NCBI GenBank assembly: GCA_003450125.1
Contig: DMFR01000385.1
Location: forward strand, 1-21,565
From: Prolixibacteraceae bacterium
Lineage (GTDB): Bacteria; Bacteroidota; Bacteroidia; Bacteroidales; Prolixibacteraceae
Reading direction: 5' to 3'
Length of the DNA stretch: 21,565 nt
The notes beneath the pieces are model-generated. The model saw only the letters and a list, made by a program, of their open reading frames with translations. It had not been told where the DNA came from and did not search any database. Within the stretch, counting starts at the first letter, position 1; each line of letters begins with the position of its first letter. This document shows, piece after piece, positions 15,742 through 21,565 of this stretch. The position numbers were made by a program, and so were the translations under genes.

Positions 15742-15775
15742 TTTGTTAAAACCAAGCGTAAAACCGCTATCTTTA
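15742..15775 (+). promoter_or_regulatory. Probable promoter of the DUF4105/Lnb gene
   Basis: TTTG at 15742-15745 and TATCTTTA at 15768-15775 (seven of eight to TAnnTTTG) are 22 bp apart. Transcription would start near 15782, about 12 nt before the ATG at 15794, which also argues against the longer TTG-initiated frame from 15743. Confidence 0.5.
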
Positions 15776-15793
15776 GAACCAAAATTAGTAGTC

Positions 15794-16954
15794 ATGCAAA
15801 TGCGTTATTTTCTCCTGATCTTCCTTTCAATGCTGATCTTTCAGCCCAGGGTAGATGGCCAGTCTTTGAGTCCGACGGCTTCGGTCAGCATACTGACCTG
15901 TAACCCGGGAACTGATGTTTATTCGATGTACGGCCACACCGCTATTAGGGTTAGCGATCCTTCCATGGACCTGGATGCGGTATATAACTATGGGGTATTT
16001 AGTTTCGAAACACCCAATTTCATGCTCCGTTTTGCCAAAGGACAAACCGATTATTTGATGGTTGGTGAGAAGTTCAGCAGCTTTATGAGGGAATACAATG
16101 AAGATAAGCGCAGTGTTTATGAGCAGGTACTCAACCTTTCTGCGGAAGGAAAGAACAAGCTTTTTAATGCCCTTGTGGAGAATGCAAAACCTGAAAACCG
16201 GGAATACCGCTACAACTTTTTCATAGACAACTGTGCTACCCGGGTGCGCGACATGATAGAACGCAATGCTGGTGGAACCGTTCATTTTACGGATAACCAT
16301 CCAACAGAAAGTTATCGTGACTTAATCAAGAAGTTCCACCATTCCTTTCGCTGGATTGACCTTGGTATCGACCTTCTGGTAGGTAAAAAAGCCGATGTAC
16401 CTGTTTCTGCCTACGGCCAAATGTTCCTGCCCGACTACCTGAAGGATCAGTTTGCGAAAGCTGAAATCACTTTTGATGGTAATGCCCAACCTCTGGTACT
16501 TGAAACCCGCACTTTGGTTGAATTCCCCAATTCAAAACAAAATTCTGATCTGCCTTGGCCGGCTATTGTTTTTGGCATCATCTTTCTGTTGGTTGCTGCA
16601 ATTTCTGTTCGCGGTTATCTGCGCAAGACCAATACCGACTGGCTAGACTACTGGCTGCTTGCCCTGACTGGCATTGCTGGACTGATCATCGGTTGGTTCA
16701 CCTTGTATTCTGAGCACCCGGCGATGAGTCCAAACTATAATTTGTTGTGGGCATTTCCCCCGAACCTGCTTTTTGCATTTGTATGGAAGAATCAGAAATG
16801 GAGAAGCAAAACGAGGTTCTATTTCTGGTTGACAGGAGCGCTTTTATTGCTTTCATTTGTGATGGGTCAACAATTCAACCCAGCAGTTTATTTCATTATT
16901 TTGACTTTGCTGGTAAGGGTTGTGGTGAATATGAAGTCAGAGACCCGGAGATAA
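15794..16954 (+). CDS. lnb: DUF4105 (Lnb N-terminal periplasmic domain) protein, probable lipoprotein N-acyltransferase
   Basis: From ATG 15794 the protein has 386 residues: a signal peptide or anchor (about 1-22), a periplasmic domain (about 25-240), and a C-terminal membrane domain with four or five hydrophobic helices. The periplasmic domain carries the family pattern SILTCNPGTDVYSMYGHTAI with His48, YNYGVFSFETPNF, and FIDNCATRVRDMI with Cys147; the conserved His and Cys are the likely catalytic pair. This family (formerly DUF4105) has, as I recall, been reported as the Bacteroides lipoprotein N-acyltransferase Lnb, which adds the third acyl chain to lipoproteins in bacteria lacking Lnt. 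Length, domain order and motifs fit. The DUF4249 lipoprotein in this window would be a substrate in principle. It is transcribed away from ricT as a single gene. Confidence 0.75.
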   Translation: MQMRYFLLIFLSMLIFQPRVDGQSLSPTASVSILTCNPGTDVYSMYGHTAIRVSDPSMDLDAVYNYGVFSFETPNFMLRFAKGQTDYLMVGEKFSSFMREYNEDKRSVYEQVLNLSAEGKNKLFNALVENAKPENREYRYNFFIDNCATRVRDMIERNAGGTVHFTDNHPTESYRDLIKKFHHSFRWIDLGIDLLVGKKADVPVSAYGQMFLPDYLKDQFAKAEITFDGNAQPLVLETRTLVEFPNSKQNSDLPWPAIVFGIIFLLVAAISVRGYLRKTNTDWLDYWLLALTGIAGLIIGWFTLYSEHPAMSPNYNLLWAFPPNLLFAFVWKNQKWRSKTRFYFWLTGALLLLSFVMGQQFNPAVYFIILTLLVRVVVNMKSETRR

Positions 16955-17072
16955 ATAGAAAGCTTAATTGAAAGTAATTTTAGAAACAATTAAATAGATT
17001 TTATCACGTTTTACGTTAAATGGTAGTTTGCCTTTTGATTTACTACTGAAAAAAACCGAAATTGATTGTTTT

Positions 17073-17903
17073 ATGAAATTAGTTGTTCTCTTTATATGGC
17101 TGAGTGTGTCAAATTTGGTATTGGCTCAAAAACAAGATACCATTACCATTTATTACAAAATAGATGAAAGTTCAATACAAAAAATCCAGCATTGTAAACT
17201 TGACTCTGTTGTAAAGGTTCTTAAAGATTCAGCTTCTATAAAAGTTGCTATTTATGGTTATTCTGACCATTCAGGAACTGATCAGTATAATTTGAATTTA
17301 ACGGATGCCCGAGCAAAAAAGGTAGAAACGTATTTGTTAAATAAAGGAATAAATCCTAACGCCATTTCACTTTGCATTGGAAAAGGAAAGGTTCAATCTA
17401 AAGGGACGAATGATAAATTGTTATCTGAACCATTACATCGAAAAGTAGAGCTAATTTTGATTAAAGCACAAGACTCACCTACCAATAAAAATACATCAAT
17501 TTCTCCCGTTTTGGCTGACTCTACAAGTATAGTCATACGAATGCGAAATTTGAATATTGGAGATAGTTTGGTTTTGAATAACATTAACTTCGAACCGGCT
17601 AGTTCAGTTATTCTCAAAGAATCAATAAAACCGTTAAAAGAGCTTCTAAAGGTGCTCCTTGAATCTCCAACACTAAAAATTGAAATACAAGGACATACTG
17701 ATTGTACACCGGCATTTGAAAAAGCGAGAATATTGTCAACGGACAGAGCAAGAACTATTTGTGATTTTTTGATCAGGAACGGAATTAATTCTAACAGGCT
17801 CCAATACATCGGATACGGAAATTCAAGGCCAATAATTAAAGCTATTACTGAAGAAGCTGGTCTCAAAAACAGAAGGGTTGAAATAAAAATAATTGACAAA
17901 TGA
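17073..17903 (+). CDS. Periplasmic protein with two OmpA-like domains
   Basis: The 276-residue product has a cleavable signal peptide (about 1-19, ending LVLAQ, no lipobox cysteine). Two OmpA-C-like halves follow. The first (about 22-131) has a YGYSDHSGTDQYNLNLTDAR segment and YLLNKGI. The second (about 160-276) has LNNINFEPASSVI, IQGHTDCTP with Asp210, STDRARTICDFLIRNGI with Arg225, and NRRVEIKI. The paired Asp and Arg are those that hold the diaminopimelate of peptidoglycan in canonical OmpA domains. The expected role is non-covalent cell-wall attachment. There is no beta-barrel and two binding domains in tandem, which is uncommon. ATG 17073 was chosen over the TTG at 17028 because it opens directly with the signal peptide. 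Base composition is AT-rich relative to mutS and lnb. Confidence 0.8.
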   Translation: MKLVVLFIWLSVSNLVLAQKQDTITIYYKIDESSIQKIQHCKLDSVVKVLKDSASIKVAIYGYSDHSGTDQYNLNLTDARAKKVETYLLNKGINPNAISLCIGKGKVQSKGTNDKLLSEPLHRKVELILIKAQDSPTNKNTSISPVLADSTSIVIRMRNLNIGDSLVLNNINFEPASSVILKESIKPLKELLKVLLESPTLKIEIQGHTDCTPAFEKARILSTDRARTICDFLIRNGINSNRLQYIGYGNSRPIIKAITEEAGLKNRRVEIKIIDK

Positions 17904-17977
17904 TAAAGTATGCAACAATTTTCATTTGCGCATTTTAATTAAATCCAAACTCAAATTGCAGGTATCCCTTTTTGTTG

Positions 17978-18214
17978 CTATTTTGATCTTAACCATTGGT
18001 CAATTTCTTTTTGAAGATCATCATTAGATATTGTTTGCCCATTTTTGAGTTGCTCTCTTGCTGAATTTATACGATGTTTTTGAAAGTCGTCTAGTTTATA
18101 AATGCCTTCTGAAGCTTTATTTTCGACAATCGTTTTTATTGCTTTCAAAAATGCAACATCATCAATATGAGACAAATGTTCATCTATGATATGTCTTAAT
18201 TCTATGGTGCTCAT
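17978..18214 (-). CDS. Small antitoxin-like protein without an adjacent toxin
   Basis: The 78-residue product starts MSTIELRHIIDEHLSHID and ends DLQKEIDQWLRSK. This short, acidic, helical pattern with a central charged region resembles antitoxins that precede RelE/ParE toxins in Bacteroidota. In such pairs the toxin gene follows directly, but only 74 bp separate this stop from the convergent OmpA-like gene and no toxin frame is seen. It may be a remnant, a trans-acting antitoxin or an unrelated small protein. ATG 18214 was chosen over 18280 because a TACCTTTG promoter element falls between them and the family begins at this residue. The gene is AT-rich. Confidence 0.55.
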   Translation of the reverse strand: MSTIELRHIIDEHLSHIDDVAFLKAIKTIVENKASEGIYKLDDFQKHRINSAREQLKNGQTISNDDLQKEIDQWLRSK

Positions 18215-18232
18215 TTTCTTAGATCCTTTCCT

Positions 18233-18240
18233 CAAAGGTA
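18233..18240 (-). promoter_or_regulatory. Probable -7 element (TACCTTTG) for the antitoxin-like gene
   Basis: A perfect minus-strand TAnnTTTG lies 18 bp before the ATG at 18214. No -33 TTG is clear. Confidence 0.4.
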
Positions 18241-18327
18241 CATATTTTATAATTTCTATTTCCCGATCCGGTTTAAACATCCGAATTCAAAATATGAACA
18301 TCATGTTTTATTCCAGCCTTTAAACCT

Positions 18328-18335
18328 TATCTTTG
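18328..18335 (+). promoter_or_regulatory. Probable -7 element (TATCTTTG) for mutS
   Basis: A perfect TAnnTTTG lies 23 bp before the TTG start codon of mutS. A T-rich TGTTTT (18304-18309) is at about the right -33 distance but is not a good match. Confidence 0.5.
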
Positions 18336-18358
18336 TTCAACTTAAAAAATCAGAAACA

Positions 18359-20992
18359 TTGACCACTGCGCCAAAATATGCTGAAACTCCTTTGATGAAG
18401 CAATACAATGCCGTCAAAGCCGTGCATCCTGATGCCATTTTACTGTTCAGGGTGGGTGATTTTTATGAAACTTTTGGAGAAGATGCCATTCGTGCCTCAG
18501 GTATTCTGGGCATCACCCTTACCCGCCGGGCCAATGGATCGGCCAGCTATGTTGAACTGGCAGGTTTCCCTTATCACGCCCTCGATACATATCTTCCCAA
18601 ATTAGTCAGGGCTGGTGCGCGTGTGGCCATCTGCGAACAGTTGGAAGATCCGAAGATGACCAAGAACATTGTCAAGAGGGGCATTACTGAGTTGGTGACC
18701 CCGGGAGTTTCCTATAATGACAACATCCTGGAACACCGTGAGAATAACTTCCTGGCCTCTGTTCATTTTGACAAGAAAATGGGAGGTATTGCTTTTCTTG
18801 ATATCTCAACAGGCGAATTCCTTACAGCAGAAGGCTCGTTCGAATACATCGACAAGCTGCTTAGTTCATTTCAACCCAAAGAGGTTTTGTTCCAGAAAGG
18901 AAAAAGCGCTGATTTTACCTCCCTGTTTGGGGGTAAATATTATACCTTTTCCCAAGATGACTGGGTTTATACCGATGATGCCGCCAATGACCGCCTGAAC
19001 CGGCATTTTGAAACCAAATCTCTTAAAGGCTTTGGGGTGCAGGAACTGAATTATGGAATCATTGCCTCCGGTGCAATTATGCATTACCTTGATCTGACCC
19101 AGCATCACCAGACCAAGCACATTGTCAGCCTGTCGCGCATCGAAGAAGACAAATACGTTTGGCTCGACCGTTTTACCATCCGTAACCTTGAGCTTTTTAA
19201 TTCCATCAATGAAGGGGCCAAGACACTTGTCCAGGTGATCGACAAAACCATTTCACCCATGGGCGCCCGTTTGCTCAAACGTTGGATTGCCCTTCCCTTG
19301 AAAGAAATTGCAGCCATCAACAACCGCCTCAACGTCGTGGAGTATCTGGTAAAGGACGAGGACCTGAAGGATAATCTTGAAGAGCATATTCGCCAGGTAG
19401 GCGATCTGGAACGCATCATTTCAAAGGTAGCCGTTGTACGCATTAACCCTCGTGAAGTGGTTCAATTGAAAAATGCACTTCAGGCTATTGCACCCATCAA
19501 GCAGTTGTGCGCTCAAAGCGAATCTACCAACTTGCAGCGTTTTGCCGAACAACTGAATCCCTGCGAATCCATTCGTCTGCGTATTGAGAAAGAAATACAT
19601 CATGATCCGCCTACATTGGTCAACAAGGGAAGTGTGATTGCCCCTGGTGTTTCTCCTGAGTTGGATGAATTGCGTATGCTGGCCTTCTCAGGAAAAGATT
19701 ACCTGGCTCAGTTGCAAGATCGCGAAGCTGAACGTACGGGCATCTCAAGTCTCAAGATTTCGTTTAACAATGTTTTCGGCTATTACATTGAAGTCAGAAA
19801 TACCCACAAGGATAAAGTGCCGCCAGAATGGATACGTAAACAAACCCTGGTAGGCGCTGAACGATACATCACCGAGGAACTGAAGGAATACGAATCAAAG
19901 ATATTGGGTGCTGAGGAGAAGATACTGGCCATTGAGGTCAGACTGTTCAATGAACTGGTAATAGCACTGGCTGAATATATCCAGGCCATCCAGCTGAATG
20001 CCGCCATTATCGGGCAGTTGGATTGCCTGCTTTCATTTGCTACCACAGCTGTTGAATACAGGTATTTCCGGCCTGAAATCAACGATTCAAAAGATATTAT
20101 CATCAGAGGTGGCCGTCATCCGGTGATCGAACACCAGCTGCCTATGGGGGAATCCTACATATCGAACGATGTGACCCTGAATCAGGACGATCAGCAGGTG
20201 ATCATCATCACCGGACCTAACATGGCAGGTAAGTCGGCTTTGCTGCGTCAAACGGCCTTAATTGTGCTCATGGCCCAGATCGGAAGTTTTGTCCCTGCAC
20301 AGGCAGCCCAGATTGGTTATGTGGATAAGATATTTACCCGCGTAGGTGCATCAGACAACATCTCCCTGGGTGAATCCACCTTTATGGTTGAAATGAACGA
20401 GGCGGCCAGTATCCTGAATAACCTTTCGGACCGGAGCCTGATTCTGCTGGACGAACTTGGACGCGGCACTTCTACCTATGACGGTATTTCAATTGCATGG
20501 TCGATTGTTGAATACATCCACGAACATCCCAAGTCGAAGGCCAAAACCATGTTCGCTACCCATTACCACGAACTGAATGAGATGGAGAAATCATTCGGCA
20601 GGGTGAAAAACTTCAATGTGACCGTTAAAGAGGTGGGCAATAAGGTGATTTTCCTTCGTAAGCTGATGCCCGGCGGAAGTAACCACAGTTTCGGAATTCA
20701 TGTAGCCCGCATGGCCGGAATGCCCCCTTCTGTGGTCCATCGTGCCGATGAAATCCTGCTTCAGTTGGAAGATACCCACCGCAAGGATGGATTATCGAAG
20801 CCTTTGGATGGCATGGCCGAGAAGAGGGAAGGCTTTCAGCTGAGTTTCTTCCAACTCGACGATCCGGTATTGAAACAAATCCGTGATGAGATCAAGAATC
20901 TGGACATCAACCAACTTACTCCCCTGGAAGCTTTAAATAAGCTGAGTGAAATCAAGAAGATTACCGGTCTGGATAAGCCTTTTAAAAAATAA
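18359..20992 (+). CDS. mutS: DNA mismatch repair protein MutS
   Basis: The 877-residue protein is full-length MutS1, the mismatch-recognition ATPase. The mismatch-reading Phe-X-Glu is in GDFYETFG (Phe35, Glu37). The connector, lever and clamp regions follow. The ATPase has Walker A GPNMAGKS (619-626), Walker B DELGRGTSTYDG (from Asp698) and the ATHYHEL switch, all intact. The C-terminus ends in a helical region (LTPLEALNKLSEIKKI) like the beta-clamp and tetramer-forming tail. The start is TTG: the sequence TTGACCACTGCG lies just ahead of the conserved TPLMKQY segment, and the first ATG, at codon 13, would remove part of that segment. The gene is GC-richer than the two genes before it, as expected of a core gene. 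A hairpin follows its stop. Confidence 0.97.
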   Translation: MTTAPKYAETPLMKQYNAVKAVHPDAILLFRVGDFYETFGEDAIRASGILGITLTRRANGSASYVELAGFPYHALDTYLPKLVRAGARVAICEQLEDPKMTKNIVKRGITELVTPGVSYNDNILEHRENNFLASVHFDKKMGGIAFLDISTGEFLTAEGSFEYIDKLLSSFQPKEVLFQKGKSADFTSLFGGKYYTFSQDDWVYTDDAANDRLNRHFETKSLKGFGVQELNYGIIASGAIMHYLDLTQHHQTKHIVSLSRIEEDKYVWLDRFTIRNLELFNSINEGAKTLVQVIDKTISPMGARLLKRWIALPLKEIAAINNRLNVVEYLVKDEDLKDNLEEHIRQVGDLERIISKVAVVRINPREVVQLKNALQAIAPIKQLCAQSESTNLQRFAEQLNPCESIRLRIEKEIHHDPPTLVNKGSVIAPGVSPELDELRMLAFSGKDYLAQLQDREAERTGISSLKISFNNVFGYYIEVRNTHKDKVPPEWIRKQTLVGAERYITEELKEYESKILGAEEKILAIEVRLFNELVIALAEYIQAIQLNAAIIGQLDCLLSFATTAVEYRYFRPEINDSKDIIIRGGRHPVIEHQLPMGESYISNDVTLNQDDQQVIIITGPNMAGKSALLRQTALIVLMAQIGSFVPAQAAQIGYVDKIFTRVGASDNISLGESTFMVEMNEAASILNNLSDRSLILLDELGRGTSTYDGISIAWSIVEYIHEHPKSKAKTMFATHYHELNEMEKSFGRVKNFNVTVKEVGNKVIFLRKLMPGGSNHSFGIHVARMAGMPPSVVHRADEILLQLEDTHRKDGLSKPLDGMAEKREGFQLSFFQLDDPVLKQIRDEIKNLDINQLTPLEALNKLSEIKKITGLDKPFKK

Positions 20993-20994
20993 TG

Positions 20995-21031
20995 CACCAA
21001 AAAAACCTAAAGTTGGTTTCCTTTTTTGGTG
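20995..21031 (+). terminator. Probable terminator after mutS
   Basis: CACCAAAAAA (20995-21004) pairs with TTTTTTGGTG (21022-21031), extended by ACC/GGT pairing around a short loop, directly after the mutS stop. The T-run forms the 3' arm and does not follow the stem, so termination may be partial. The A-rich 5' arm would also work on the other strand. Confidence 0.5.
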
Positions 21032-21055
21032 AAAGGAAAAATAGGTATATATTTG
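21026..21055 (+). promoter_or_regulatory. Promoter of the tRNA cluster and its leader
   Basis: TTG (21026-21028) is followed after 19 bp by TATATTTG (21048-21055), a full match to TTG-N19-TAnnTTTG. Its -33 box lies inside the 3' arm of the mutS hairpin. Transcription should begin near 21062, about 120 nt upstream of the first tRNA. Confidence 0.7.
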
Positions 21056-21061
21056 CAACGC

Positions 21062-21135
21062 TGTTTCAGGAAGCACTAAACAGTACGTTCAAACCAGAAA
21101 AATACCGCATTTGCCACCAAAATGCGGTTTTGTAT
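21062..21135 (+). ncRNA. Candidate small RNA or structured leader upstream of the tRNA cluster
   Basis: From the predicted start near 21062 the RNA can form CTGTTT/AAACAG (21061-21066 with 21078-21083) and then a strong hairpin ACCGCATTT (21104-21112) with AAATGCGGT (21120-21128) around a 7-nt loop, followed by TTTG. The second hairpin looks like an intrinsic terminator, which would release an RNA of about 70 nt, or partly attenuate the tRNA transcript. I do not recognise the RNA. Evidence is a promoter, two stems and a short T-run; the T-run is modest. Confidence 0.35.
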
Positions 21136-21180
21136 TGAAAAGGCATCTTGGGTTCAGAAGTTTACCTGACCTACACAAAT

Positions 21181-21253
<73 letters not shown>

Positions 21254-21265
21254 CTTTTTAAGGAG

Positions 21266-21348
21266 GCCCGGATGGTGGAATCGGTAGACACGCAGGACTT
21301 AAAATCCTGTGGCCATTGGCTGTGCGGGTTCAAGTCCCGCTCCGGGTA
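21266..21348 (+). tRNA. tRNA-Leu (anticodon TAA)
   Basis: An 83-nt class II tRNA. Acceptor GCCCGGA pairs with TCCGGGT (first pair G-T), the anticodon stem CAGGA/TCCTG encloses CTTAAAA with anticodon TAA at 21300-21302, a long variable arm (TGGCCATTGGCTGT) follows, and the T arm is GCGGG TTCAAGT CCCGC. The long variable arm and A discriminator are typical of leucine tRNAs. CCA is not encoded. It lies 12 bp after the first tRNA-Gly. Confidence 0.96.
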
Positions 21349-21378
21349 CTTTTTTAAAAACTGGTTCAATACATGATT

Positions 21379-21451
<73 letters not shown>

Positions 21452-21462
21452 CAGAAATAAGA

Positions 21463-21492
21463 AAGCACTTCGGATAACCGGGGTGCTTTTTT
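21463..21492 (+). terminator. Rho-independent terminator of the tRNA cluster
   Basis: AAGCACTTCGG (21463-21473) pairs with CCGGGGTGCTT (21478-21488), including two G-T pairs, around the loop ATAA, and runs into six T (21487-21492). Confidence 0.85.
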
Positions 21493-21523
21493 ATTTTTAT
21501 CAATTGTTCATTCACGGTTTTTT

Positions 21524-21565
21524 ATGGATCAAGTGCAAAAGACGGATCAAGTGCAAAAGACGGTG
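21524..21565 (+). CDS. Start of an unidentified gene with an N-terminal 6-residue repeat (3' end outside window)
   Basis: An ATG at 21524 opens a frame that stays open to the window edge, reading MDQVQKTDQVQKTV. The six residues DQVQKT occur twice because an 18-bp sequence is repeated exactly. It comes shortly after the tRNA terminator. Only 14 codons are visible, so no function can be given, and the call rests on the ATG and open frame only. Confidence 0.35.
   Translation, partial: MDQVQKTDQVQKTV
21526..21561. repeat. 18-bp perfect tandem duplication
   Basis: GGATCAAGTGCAAAAGAC is present twice without a gap (21526-21543 and 21544-21561), followed by GG. The unit length is a multiple of three, so copy-number change would keep the overlapping reading frame. 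Confidence 0.9.

Overview
The window looks like chromosomal DNA from a member of the Bacteroidota, most likely a free-living or environmental Bacteroidales/Marinilabiliales relative. The basis is gene content (a DUF4249 lipoprotein paired with a TonB-dependent receptor, a DUF4105/Lnb-like protein, a RicT/PSP1 protein, a YaiO barrel), repeated perfect matches to the Bacteroidota promoter element TAnnTTTG, and weak Shine-Dalgarno signals. No database search was run; all family calls are from recognised motifs.

Left part (1-7223): the RGG-rich tail of a probable RNA-binding protein or RNA helicase ends at 174. A convergent gene for a fused ADP-forming acyl-CoA synthetase follows (246-2351, minus). 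The next block is visibly more AT-rich: a DUF4249 lipoprotein and a TonB-dependent receptor in one minus-strand operon, and a divergent helix-turn-helix regulator. Their shared 292-bp intergenic region carries a good promoter for the regulator and four copies of ATTGATTT, two of them inside near-identical 20-bp repeats that straddle that promoter. This is the best candidate in the window for a little-described system: a self-contained outer-membrane uptake module with its own regulator. Short GAGAAAG-type tandem repeats lie on both sides of it.

Middle (7224-13679): a degenerate tandem universal stress protein, a D-hexose-6-phosphate mutarotase tightly followed by a YbaK-type Cys-tRNA(Pro) deacylase, then a TPR-YaiO outer-membrane barrel followed by a five-helix membrane sulfatase-fold phosphotransferase resembling LTA synthase. 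The last two may cooperate on a cell-surface polymer. The intergenic region after them holds inverted arrays of an 8-bp repeat.

Right part (13680-21565): ung and ricT on the minus strand; a DUF4105 protein (probable lipoprotein N-acyltransferase Lnb); a second AT-rich patch with a double-OmpA-domain protein and an orphan antitoxin-like gene; then mutS. A strong promoter after mutS drives a leader with two hairpins (possibly a small RNA) and a tRNA-Gly(GCC), tRNA-Leu(UAA), tRNA-Gly(GCC) cluster that ends in a clear terminator. A reading frame beginning with an 18-bp in-frame repeat runs off the right edge.

Most of the window is ordinary housekeeping sequence; the accessory interest lies in 2521-7223, 10081-13680, 17073-18214 and 21026-21180.
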